A stretch of 64,000 bases of DNA from JBAZKK01 sp041650795 (GTDB taxonomy: Bacteria > Omnitrophota > Gorgyraeia > Gygaellales > Profunditerraquicolaceae). Below the pieces are notes generated by a model, which had not been told where the DNA came from, made no database searches, and saw only the letters and a list, made by a program, of their open reading frames with translations. Numbering within the stretch: the stretch's first letter is position 1; each line of letters starts with the position of its first letter. The stretch lies in NCBI GenBank assembly GCA_041650795.1, contig JBAZKK010000001.1:15216-79215 (forward strand), given 5' to 3'. Both the position numbers and the translations under genes were made by a program. This document shows, piece by piece, positions 16,341 through 24,736 of this stretch.

Positions 16341-19247
16341 ATGGATATGCTTGAAGGATTAAATAAAGAACAGGAGAAGGCGGTCACCCACCGCCAGGGG
16401 CACCTTCTTATTATTGCCGGAGCAGGCACGGGCAAGACTACAGTTATTACCAGGAGGGTTGCCTGGCTCTTATCGCAGGGCCTGGCGCGCACCAGCGAAA
16501 TCCTGGCGCTTACCTTTACTGACAAGGCAGCGCTGGATATGCTGGAGCGGGTAGATATACTGGTTCCGTACGGCTACACGGATATCTGGGTATCTACGTT
16601 TCATGCCTTTGGCGACAGGATCTTGCGCGAGAATGCCCTGGTTGCGGGGCTTGACCCGGATTTCAAGGTTTTGACCAGGCCTGAGGCTGCGGTGTTCTTC
16701 AGGGAGCACCTTTTCGAATTCGACCTCTCTTATTACCGGCCTTTATCCGAACCCACACGTTTTATCGAAGCCCTGATTTCGGTTTTTAGCCGCGCCAAGG
16801 ATGAGGATATTTCTCCACAGGACTATCTGGAATATGCCCGCCAGCTCAGTATCAGGGCAAGCCAGAATAACGATCCTGCTTTGCAGGAAGAAGCGCGTCA
16901 GCAGATGGAGGTAGCCCTGGCCTACAGCAGATTCCAGGAACTATTTGCCAGGCACGGGGTAGTGGATTTCGGAAATCAGTTCTACCTGGCGCTCGGGCTC
17001 TTACGGGAGCACCCCCTGGTTCTAAAAAGATATCAGGAGCAGTTTAAATATATACTCGTAGATGAATTCCAGGATACCAATTTTGCCCAGTTCCAGCTGG
17101 TGAAATTGCTGGCAGGCGCCACTGGCAATATCACGGTTGTTGCTGATGACGACCAATGCATTTACAGGTGGCGCGGCGCCGCCTACAGCAATGTGATGAA
17201 CTTTACCGAGAGCTTCCCGCAGGCAGACAGGATTAGCCTTATCAAAAACTATCGCTCCACCCAGGCTATCTTAGACAGCGCCTACCGCCTGATTCAGAAT
17301 AATAATCCCGAGCGCTTTGAGGTCAAGGCCGGCATCAATAAAAAGCTGGTCAGCGCCGATAAGGTTAAGGGGAAGCCGCCGCGGCATTTACATTTCGACA
17401 CGAATTCGGCGGAGGCGGACTGGGTGGCCGGTACTATCCAGAGCAAGGTTAAGGTCGGCGAGCTTAAATACCGGGATTTTGCAATCCTGGTGCGCTCCAA
17501 TTCAGATGCCAAGGCATACCTGCAGGCCCTTAACATGCAGGGTCTCCCCTGGCAGTTCAGCGGCAATCAGGGGCTCTATTCCCGCGAGGAGGTAAAACTC
17601 TGCATCAGTTTTCTGCGCGCCCTGGCAAACCAGTCTGATTCCTTAAGCCTGTATTATCTGGCGACGAGCGAGGTATATTCGCTTGACCTCTCGGATGTAG
17701 GGCTGTGCATGCATTATGCCAGGCGCAGCAATAAATCGCTTTATGCGGTATTCGAAAACCTGGAGAATATAACGGAATTAGCAGGGATAAAAGAGTCCTC
17801 ACGCAAAAAGATTAAAGGCATCCTGGAGGACCTTGGCAGATTCCTTAAGTTTTCGCGGCAGGAAACCACTGGCAGGCTCTTGTACAGCTTCCTGACCGAC
17901 ACCGGCTACCTCAAGAAGTTCACCAGGGATATGGACCTCGAGAAGGAAGGCAAGATCCAGAACGTTGCTAAGTTTTTCAATATCGTGCGTGACTTTGAGC
18001 TGGTGGCAAAAGAAGACCGGGTGATTAATTTTATAGGTTACCTTGATCTTCTGATTGAAGCGGGGGACGACCCCGAGACCGCCGAGAGCGACCCGAACGC
18101 AGACCTGGTAAACGTCCTTACCATCCATAAGGCCAAGGGGCTGGAGTTCAAAACGGTTTTCTTGGTTAGTTTGGTAAACGCTAAATTCCCCGTTTCGCAC
18201 CGTAGGCAGTCCCTCGAACTCCCGGACGCCCTTATAAAAGAGATACTGCCGGAAGGGGATTTTCACACCCAGGAGGAACGCCGCCTCTTTTATGTCGGGA
18301 TGACCCGCGCCAAGGAAGAGCTCTATTTTACCTCTGCCGCGGATTACGGAGGGGCGCGCACCCGCCGCGTGAGTCAATTTGTATCCGAGGCCATCGGACA
18401 AGAAAACAAAGATAAGGAAGGACAAAAGAGAAACGTGCTTGAAGCAATTCAGAGATTTGCGCCGAAGAAGGATTCGGTTAAACCAGTTCTCGCACCCATC
18501 GCCGAAGACAAAATCTTGGCCCTCAGCTTCTATCAGGTTGACGATTATATCACCTGTCCCTTAAAATACAAATATGTGCATATCCTGCGTGTGCCTATTA
18601 TGGAGCACCACACCGTTATCTACGGCCGCGCCATGCATGAAGCGGTAACCAGATATTTTCAGTTTAAGATGGCAGACAGGAGGATGCAGCTGGGGGAGCT
18701 CCTGGAGGCATTCCGGCTCAATTTTGACCCGCGGGGTTTTATCAGCGAAAAACACCAGGAAGAGCGTTTCCGCATCGGACAGGAGGCGCTGGCGCGTTTT
18801 TACAATGCGGAGGAGAGGCGCAACTCCAAACCTCTATACATTGAAAAGGATTTTTCTTTTATGCTGGACAATAATAAAATCCGCGGCCGTTTTGACCGTA
18901 TTGATAAAGATGATGACGGCGCGGTTATTATGGATTTTAAGACCTCTGAACTTAACAGGCAGGAGGATGCTGATAAACGCACCCGGGAGAGTCTCCAGTT
19001 GAGCATCTACGCCCTGGCCTATCAGAATATCTTCGGTGAGCTTCCGAAACTCGTACAGTTGTATTTCCTGGAGTCCGGCTTAATCGGAAGCGCTGAGAGA
19101 AATGAAAAAGACCTCCAGAAGCTCAAGGGCAAAATCAGTGATGTAGCCTGCGGCATCCGCAGCCGCGCCTTTGAGGCCAAGCCGGAATATATGGCATGCA
19201 GGTACTGCGCCTACAACCAGATCTGCCCTTCGGCGATTGTAAGATGA
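16341..19247 (+). CDS. UvrD/PcrA-type helicase fused to an Fe-S PD-(D/E)xK nuclease
   Basis: 968 residues. The N-terminal 690 or so form a superfamily 1A helicase: Walker A GAGTGKTT with Lys32, Walker B DEFQD (Asp241-Glu242), DDDQCIYRWRGA, and late motifs LTIHKAKGLEF and RRLFYVGMTRA. The C-terminal part is an AddB/Cas4-like nuclease with the MDFKTS core (Asp865, Lys867) and four cysteines spaced as an iron-sulfur staple (Cys739, Cys953, Cys956, Cys962). Such fusions process double-strand breaks, as in AddAB/AdnAB, usually as one of two subunits. No partner subunit lies nearby. Confidence 0.92.
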   Translation: MDMLEGLNKEQEKAVTHRQGHLLIIAGAGTGKTTVITRRVAWLLSQGLARTSEILALTFTDKAALDMLERVDILVPYGYTDIWVSTFHAFGDRILRENALVAGLDPDFKVLTRPEAAVFFREHLFEFDLSYYRPLSEPTRFIEALISVFSRAKDEDISPQDYLEYARQLSIRASQNNDPALQEEARQQMEVALAYSRFQELFARHGVVDFGNQFYLALGLLREHPLVLKRYQEQFKYILVDEFQDTNFAQFQLVKLLAGATGNITVVADDDQCIYRWRGAAYSNVMNFTESFPQADRISLIKNYRSTQAILDSAYRLIQNNNPERFEVKAGINKKLVSADKVKGKPPRHLHFDTNSAEADWVAGTIQSKVKVGELKYRDFAILVRSNSDAKAYLQALNMQGLPWQFSGNQGLYSREEVKLCISFLRALANQSDSLSLYYLATSEVYSLDLSDVGLCMHYARRSNKSLYAVFENLENITELAGIKESSRKKIKGILEDLGRFLKFSRQETTGRLLYSFLTDTGYLKKFTRDMDLEKEGKIQNVAKFFNIVRDFELVAKEDRVINFIGYLDLLIEAGDDPETAESDPNADLVNVLTIHKAKGLEFKTVFLVSLVNAKFPVSHRRQSLELPDALIKEILPEGDFHTQEERRLFYVGMTRAKEELYFTSAADYGGARTRRVSQFVSEAIGQENKDKEGQKRNVLEAIQRFAPKKDSVKPVLAPIAEDKILALSFYQVDDYITCPLKYKYVHILRVPIMEHHTVIYGRAMHEAVTRYFQFKMADRRMQLGELLEAFRLNFDPRGFISEKHQEERFRIGQEALARFYNAEERRNSKPLYIEKDFSFMLDNNKIRGRFDRIDKDDDGAVIMDFKTSELNRQEDADKRTRESLQLSIYALAYQNIFGELPKLVQLYFLESGLIGSAERNEKDLQKLKGKISDVACGIRSRAFEAKPEYMACRYCAYNQICPSAIVR

Positions 19248-19251
19248 AGTC

Positions 19252-20439
19252 ATGACTAATTTTGGCCCCTGGAAATCAATTTCCCCTGAGGCAAAATTAT
19301 CTCTTCTCATAGCAAAGGCCTTAGTCAGCGATACTAAGGCCGGAGCCATCGAAGAATTCCTGAATCAGGAGCAGCTGGACTGGTATAAATTCAATAAAAT
19401 TATCACCTGTCATGAATTATCGCCTTCCGCTTATATTTTCCTAAAAAAATACCCCGAGTTTATCCACCAGGATGAATTAAAATTATTAGAGCGGCATTTC
19501 TACGCTAATTTGCTACACTTAAACTTAATACAGCAGGAATTGATGAAAATCCTGCAGAGTTTTCAAGAGGAAAATATTATAGCACTACCTTTAAAAGGAG
19601 CGCATTTTCTTCTGGATACCAGTATCTATAGGGATAAGGCCTATTTAAGGCCGATGATAGATATTGATATTCTACTTAAGAAAGAAACCTACCATCAAGC
19701 ACAAAATATTTTAGAATCGCAAGGGTATAAAATGGAATTAAAGGGCAACAGGGAAGAATACTGGCTGAATAAAAATTGCAATATGGCCTTTATTAAGATG
19801 CTCCAGGATAACTGTAGTTATATCGTAGAACTACACTGGGCCCTGGATTATCCAAGAGGCATCCGTTTACTTCCGCATCTCTGGAGTAGAATAAAGAGAA
19901 TAGAAGTAGAAGGGAATAACATTTATCTTTCTTCTCCGGAAGATGCTTTTTTTAGCCTAATCCTGCATCAGCGCCGCTTCGGAAATGCCCTTCCCCTCAA
20001 AAGGGCTTGCGACGCAGCAATATTATTGACCAGATACAAGGGGGAGCTGGATTGGGATTATATGATAGAAGAGGCAGCAAGAGGAAAGATGCGCACCATC
20101 CTTTATTTTGCACTCTCGCAGATAGAGACCCTGTTCGATATTAAAATCCCGCCTTCGGTCTTGAAAATATCAGGAGTCCCGGATTATAAAAAGAAATTAA
20201 TCAGAAACCTTCTCTTGCGGGATACTTTTAAGTATAGTCTGAATTTAAACAGCGTTTATCTCAAAGCTCACTTTTTTCTTTATGATGATTTCAGGGAACC
20301 GGTAAAATCCATTTTGAATATTCCGCAAGAGCAGTTTGCTAAATTCTATAATTTAAAACCATACACCGCTAAAACAGATTTATTGTATAGATGGCGCTAC
20401 CTCCGTTATTTAAAAACCCTGATATTAAATAAATATTAA
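19252..20439 (+). CDS. Nucleotidyltransferase-fold protein (NTP_transf_5-like)
   Basis: 395 residues. An LPLKGAHFL segment followed about 25-30 residues later by YLRPMIDIDILL matches the pattern of the uncharacterised nucleotidyltransferase family (PF14907 as I recall it), whose members recur beside PqqD-like and peptide-modification genes. Acidic residues in the DID motif would bind metal. A conserved-looking HWALD segment follows. It starts 5 nt after the helicase gene but has the A/T-rich composition of the following island, so I take it as the first gene of the peptide cluster. The reaction and substrate are unknown. Confidence 0.75.
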   Translation: MTNFGPWKSISPEAKLSLLIAKALVSDTKAGAIEEFLNQEQLDWYKFNKIITCHELSPSAYIFLKKYPEFIHQDELKLLERHFYANLLHLNLIQQELMKILQSFQEENIIALPLKGAHFLLDTSIYRDKAYLRPMIDIDILLKKETYHQAQNILESQGYKMELKGNREEYWLNKNCNMAFIKMLQDNCSYIVELHWALDYPRGIRLLPHLWSRIKRIEVEGNNIYLSSPEDAFFSLILHQRRFGNALPLKRACDAAILLTRYKGELDWDYMIEEAARGKMRTILYFALSQIETLFDIKIPPSVLKISGVPDYKKKLIRNLLLRDTFKYSLNLNSVYLKAHFFLYDDFREPVKSILNIPQEQFAKFYNLKPYTAKTDLLYRWRYLRYLKTLILNKY

Positions 20440-20551
20440 ATAATGTATCAAACCATTTTCATTATTAAAACCCCTTAATTTCTATATCCCAATATAACAA
20501 TATATGGTAAAATACTTTTTATAATAGGGAAAATCAGACAAGGAGGTGGAC

Positions 20552-20740
20552 ATGAAAAAGAGAAAGTGGAGCCGTCCTAAATTAATAATCTTGGTTCGCA
20601 ATAACCCCGAAGAGGCGATATTATTAGGTTGCCTCTCTTGCAACTGGTGTAGTTTTAAACCAGGGCCCAGTCAAAATATAGCAGATTGCGACCCTACTGA
20701 AACATGCAATTCAGCCTGTTCGAGGCAGACGGATACCTAA
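20552..20740 (+). CDS. Putative RiPP precursor peptide, 62 residues, six cysteines
   Basis: ATG 20552 has AAGGAGG (20540-20546) at good spacing, the strongest ribosome site in the island; the GTG at 20546 is inside it. The N-terminal half is leader-like: basic, then W6-S-R-P-K-L-I-I-L-V-R-N-N-P-E-E-A-I-L-L, ending in Gly26. The C-terminal half is Cys-rich (Cys27, 30, 33, 46, 52, 56) with Pro, Gly, Asn, Asp and Ser/Thr, like a modifiable core. It has no similarity I recognise to a folded protein. It is followed by U32, radical SAM, PqqD, protease-like and ABC genes, so a modified peptide precursor is the best reading. Confidence 0.72.
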   Translation: MKKRKWSRPKLIILVRNNPEEAILLGCLSCNWCSFKPGPSQNIADCDPTETCNSACSRQTDT

Positions 20741-20776
20741 TTTTTTGCAATCCAGTTAGCAATAAAATTCCCCCCG

Positions 20777-21835
20777 GTGTTAAAAATAACAGTGCCATTT
20801 AAAATGTCATCGGAAGTACTCCCTCTTATTGAAGAAGGGGCAGATGAGCTGTATTGCGGCTATCTTCCCGCAGAATGGGAAAAGAAATATACTAACCTAG
20901 AGTTTGAGCGTAAGGGGGGAAGCAGCAATTTTACTAATATTAACGAGTTAAGGCTTGCCATAAAATTAGCCCATAGAAAAAATGTACCGGTATTCGTTGC
21001 CTTAAACGGATTATATATCAGTGAACAGTACAGGATGTTATTGGATATAATTAATAGCCTTAACCGTATAGGCATAGACGGCTATATTGTAGCTGACCTT
21101 GGACTGCTACTTACTTTAAAGGGGCTAGGTTTTAATAAAGAAATACATATTTCTACCGGCGGGGCAGTATTCAACCAGGAGGCGGTTGATTTTTATAATA
21201 GATTAGGCGCCAAGCGTATAATCTTAGACCGGCAAACTAGCCTGGAGACAATAGATGCCCTATCATCTTATTATCCTAGAATGGAGTTCGAGGTATTTAT
21301 CCTTAATACACTTTGTGTGTATATAGACGGCTTGTGCACCTTTATGCATAGCCCGCTGGATATGGCCAAGGATAGGCATAGCATGGCTGGAAGAAGCACA
21401 AATGTTTATACGACATATGACATAAACGCATATAAGGAAGCGTGTTCCCTGAAGTATTCTGTCAAGTCCTGCGATATATCGGGGAGGGGGCTGCAGCAGG
21501 CAAAGAAAATAGCGCCGGTATTCCATAAGCCCTTAACAGACGGCGTAGAATGTAATGCCTGTTCGCTGTATTATTTGAACAAGATGAATATCAAGGCAGC
21601 CAAGATAGTAGGCAGGCAATTGAGCGCACAGGCCAGGTTGAAGAGCATAAGGTTTATACGGGCCGTTTTAGATATACTTGATAGTAACAAAGGCATAAGC
21701 AAGAGAGACTTTATGCTCAAGACAAAGCGGTTATATCGTAACAGTTTTAACTATCATAAGCTATGCGAAGGGAACAATTGCTATCATCCCGAAGTGTTAA
21801 GATATGGAAAAGGCCATTTTAATCAACAGTCTTAG
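20777..21835 (+). CDS. U32-family protein resembling UbiU ([4Fe-4S] hydroxylase subunit type)
   Basis: 352 residues from GTG 20777; no Shine-Dalgarno is seen, and ATG 20804 is a later alternative. The fold signature is that of the U32 family: KITVP, EEGADELYCG, then LCVYIDGLC, with Cys180 and Cys187 spaced 7 apart as in UbiU. Cys223 and Cys262, 39 apart, match the other UbiU ligand pair. UbiU works with UbiV and prephenate in O2-independent ring hydroxylation for ubiquinone. No ubiquinone gene is nearby here, so the target is probably different, plausibly the peptide encoded just upstream. It overlaps the next gene by 32 nt. Confidence 0.75.
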   Translation: MLKITVPFKMSSEVLPLIEEGADELYCGYLPAEWEKKYTNLEFERKGGSSNFTNINELRLAIKLAHRKNVPVFVALNGLYISEQYRMLLDIINSLNRIGIDGYIVADLGLLLTLKGLGFNKEIHISTGGAVFNQEAVDFYNRLGAKRIILDRQTSLETIDALSSYYPRMEFEVFILNTLCVYIDGLCTFMHSPLDMAKDRHSMAGRSTNVYTTYDINAYKEACSLKYSVKSCDISGRGLQQAKKIAPVFHKPLTDGVECNACSLYYLNKMNIKAAKIVGRQLSAQARLKSIRFIRAVLDILDSNKGISKRDFMLKTKRLYRNSFNYHKLCEGNNCYHPEVLRYGKGHFNQQS

Positions 21836-22670
21836 CCAGCTGCGTGCGGTTAACAAGCAATACCGGCGGATCTACTACGGGGTTGAATTCTGCGAAAGAT
21901 TAATGCCTACGCCTTACGATTTGTCTAAGGTCACAGATTTTATTCTAAGGAATAATTTAAAACTTTCCTTAGTAACTCCATATGTCACGCCCAGGGGGTT
22001 AGAAAATGCCGTTGCATTATTCGATTTTTTGAATTCGAGAAGATTACAACCAGAGGTTATCATCAACGATTGGGGGGTATTGAATGTATTGCGTCGTAAA
22101 TACAAAAATCTTATCCCGGTATTAGGAAGGTTGCTTAATAAGCAAAAGAGGGGCCCTACCTTAATCACTTTGTTAAAGGAAAGAAAAAACTCCAGCCCTG
22201 TTTATCTATACGATCCCAAGCGGCGCAGCATTGTTTATCAGAATAAATTGCCAAAGGGCATTGAATATTATTATAAAACTTCAAATGTCCTCAGCATGCC
22301 GATTATCCAGGATTTTTTATATAATTTAGACATCAAAAGGATAGAATTGGATAATGTCGGTCAGGGTTTCCTGTCGGATTTGCCAAAGGGAAAGATTTCC
22401 GCATCGGTTTATGTCCCCTTTGTCTATATCACGACTACTTTCTACTGCCCTAGTGCCGGATGCGAGGATAATAATACCGCGTCTTTGAAGTTGAAGCCTT
22501 GCCATAAAGAATGCCAGAAATATATATTTAAATTGCGACATCCTGCGATGCCAAAGGTTATTTACCTAAAAGGTAATACCCAATTCTATAAAAATAGGTA
22601 TTTATCTATAAACATGCTTAAGAGAGCGGGAGTCAATAGGGTTGTTTATGAACCGCGAGTACCGTCATAA
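21804..22670 (+). CDS. U32-family protein resembling UbiV, partner of the preceding gene
   Basis: 288 residues. It is a divergent U32 protein with GVEFCERL (Cys30) near the N-terminus and a cysteine triad at 220, 233 and 237. The 13- and 4-residue spacings equal those of the UbiV [4Fe-4S] ligands Cys180/193/197. Another Cys, 215, lies next to it. It begins inside the preceding U32 gene, so the two are made together and probably form a heterodimer like UbiU-UbiV. The substrate is unknown. The 103 nt after it hold no convincing gene. Confidence 0.72.
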   Translation: MEKAILINSLSQLRAVNKQYRRIYYGVEFCERLMPTPYDLSKVTDFILRNNLKLSLVTPYVTPRGLENAVALFDFLNSRRLQPEVIINDWGVLNVLRRKYKNLIPVLGRLLNKQKRGPTLITLLKERKNSSPVYLYDPKRRSIVYQNKLPKGIEYYYKTSNVLSMPIIQDFLYNLDIKRIELDNVGQGFLSDLPKGKISASVYVPFVYITTTFYCPSAGCEDNNTASLKLKPCHKECQKYIFKLRHPAMPKVIYLKGNTQFYKNRYLSINMLKRAGVNRVVYEPRVPS

Positions 22671-22773
22671 ATGGCAGTATCTTGGTGGCGGCGATGCTGG
22701 ATAATCTCCAGGCGCAGCCCCCATTTATTATCAACAATCTGGTAATTTTTAGGTATACCAGAAACCCTTTGTT

Positions 22774-24735
22774 ATGTCTGGCGATAATTATACAGAATTA
22801 AGCAATATAAATAATCGGATTCGCATTCCTTTGAGGGGGCATATAGATTTGACCTATCGTTGTAATAACAGTTGTCTGCATTGTTGGACGCAGGTCCCTC
22901 CATCTGCTGAAAAGAAAAATAAAGAATTATCCTTTAACGAATTTAAGGAAATAATAGAAGAGGCAAAATCCATGGGTTGCCATCAGTGGTCTATCTCTGG
23001 GGGCGAGCCGATGTTAAGAGGAGATTTCTTAGAGCTCTTTGATTATATGACGCGAAATTCAACATCTTACTCTATTAACACGAACGGTAATTTTATAACC
23101 CCTAAGATCGCTAGGTTGATGAGAAGAAAAGGCAGGAAGATGGTAGTTTTATATGGCTCTACTGCTGCGGTCCACGACCATATAACGCGCAATCCCGGCT
23201 CATTCGAAGCGGCATTGCGCGGCATTGGATATCTCAAAGAGGCAGGAGCGGGTTTTATTGTTCAGCTCGTTCTCATGAAGGACAACCACCATGACTTCGG
23301 CAATATGGTTAGATTAGCGCAATCCCTGAGTCAAAACTACCGGGTCGGCGCGCCATGGCTGTTTCTTTCTGCTTGCGGTAACCGCCAGGTAAATTGTCGA
23401 ATAAAACGTCAAAGGCTCAAGCCCCAAGAGGTAATAGCGCTGGATGAGCCGGATTTATCTTACGAAGATTGGATGCATGAACATTATAAGGAGCTGCTCC
23501 GTAGGCCAGCGAAAGAGGAGTATTTATTTTCGGCCTGCATCAAGAATCGCCAGGAATTTCATATTGACCCTTATGGTGGAATGACCTTTTGCAATTTCAT
23601 TAAAGCCTCTTATATGCGCTATGATTTAAGAAAAGGTAACTTTAAAGAAGGATGGGAGGTTTTTATCCCGTCCTTAGCCAAGGGTATTAAGGTCAATAAA
23701 GAGTATCAGGAGAATTGCGGCAACTGTGCATTACGTAAAGACTGCCGCTGGTGCGCGGTTTACGGGTATTTAGAACATCGTCGTTTTAGCGCTAGAGTTG
23801 AGTATCTTTGCGCCATAGCCAGAGAAAACAGGAAATTCAAGGATGGATGGCTTAAGAGTCACCGCAGATATTATAAGATTGCGGGCATAACCGTTCAGGT
23901 TGATTCGGATCTATCCATTCTTGAGAATACCTTCGATCACAAATTTAGACTATTTGAGGTAAACGGCCCATCTGAAGATGTGGTTAGCATAAGGCACCAC
24001 TTTTCGCTCCCTGAGTTAAATCCTAAAGATCTCGGGAAAGAATTGTATCGCTTCGCTCCTTGGGTTATCTATCGTAAAGATAACTCTTGGATTTATCTTA
24101 CCGTATCATCAGGTAAACCTTCAAAAAAATCCTTGTGTCAGGTTGCGGTATTCAACCACGACCACAGCAGAGCGAGGATATATCATAATACGGATAAAAC
24201 ATTCTTAAAAGGCGGGCTGCATTCTTTGACGCTTTTGCCAACGGATCAGCTTTTCTTGTCTCAGATTCTAGCTGATCGAGGCGGTTTTATCTTGCATTCC
24301 TGCGGCATAAAGTTTGACGCTAAGGGTTTACTTTTTGTAGGCCATTCCGGAGCAGGTAAATCTACTATTGCCCGACTTCTTGAAGATAAATCTGAGATTT
24401 TATGCGATGACAGAATTATTGTGCGTGAAGGGCCAGGCGGATTCAAAATTTACGGCACTTGGAACCATGGGGACGTTTCAACGATATCGCCCAAGTCGGC
24501 CCCTTTAAGAGCGATTTTATTTCTGGATAAGGCTAAGGAAAATCTGCTGTTACCGATAGAGGATAAAGGAGATATCGCAAGAAATATTCTTGCTTGCGTC
24601 GTGAGGGCGCTGCCTACTTCATCTTGGTGGGAAAAAACATTGTTGCTGGTGGATAAAGTAGCGCAGGAGATACCCTGTTATATCCTTAAGTTTGATAAAA
24701 GCGGTAAAATAGCGGATAGATTAAGGGGATTATGA
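22774..24735 (+). CDS. Radical SAM-SPASM enzyme fused to an HPr-kinase-like P-loop domain
   Basis: 653 residues. Residues 1 to about 365 form a radical SAM-SPASM enzyme with Cys30/34/37 (CNNSCLHC), ISGGEP, and a C-terminal C-x2-C-x5-C-x2-C run followed by YLCAIA. From about 375 a second domain begins that resembles HPr kinase/phosphorylase and PEPCK-type kinases, with Walker A GHSGAGKS at 523-530 (Lys529) and an ILCDDR acidic motif after it. HprK-like kinases occur in lasso peptide and PqqD-type clusters, but a fusion to a SPASM enzyme is one I do not recognise. It could combine radical modification with phosphorylation of a peptide. Confidence 0.8.
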   Translation: MSGDNYTELSNINNRIRIPLRGHIDLTYRCNNSCLHCWTQVPPSAEKKNKELSFNEFKEIIEEAKSMGCHQWSISGGEPMLRGDFLELFDYMTRNSTSYSINTNGNFITPKIARLMRRKGRKMVVLYGSTAAVHDHITRNPGSFEAALRGIGYLKEAGAGFIVQLVLMKDNHHDFGNMVRLAQSLSQNYRVGAPWLFLSACGNRQVNCRIKRQRLKPQEVIALDEPDLSYEDWMHEHYKELLRRPAKEEYLFSACIKNRQEFHIDPYGGMTFCNFIKASYMRYDLRKGNFKEGWEVFIPSLAKGIKVNKEYQENCGNCALRKDCRWCAVYGYLEHRRFSARVEYLCAIARENRKFKDGWLKSHRRYYKIAGITVQVDSDLSILENTFDHKFRLFEVNGPSEDVVSIRHHFSLPELNPKDLGKELYRFAPWVIYRKDNSWIYLTVSSGKPSKKSLCQVAVFNHDHSRARIYHNTDKTFLKGGLHSLTLLPTDQLFLSQILADRGGFILHSCGIKFDAKGLLFVGHSGAGKSTIARLLEDKSEILCDDRIIVREGPGGFKIYGTWNHGDVSTISPKSAPLRAILFLDKAKENLLLPIEDKGDIARNILACVVRALPTSSWWEKTLLLVDKVAQEIPCYILKFDKSGKIADRLRGL

Positions 24736-24736
24736 T

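Noticed and set aside
20777..22670. Peptidases, because U32 is named a peptidase family
   Set aside because: The cysteine spacing matches iron-sulfur ligands of UbiU/UbiV; peptidase activity of U32 proteins is poorly supported. They are also not called ubiquinone genes, since the other Ubi genes are absent.
22671..22801. Short ORFs of 24 and 35 residues between the UbiV-like and the first SPASM gene
   Set aside because: They lack a Shine-Dalgarno, lack leader- or core-like features, and the longer one overlaps the start of the SPASM gene. They could be a remnant, but I cannot support a second precursor.
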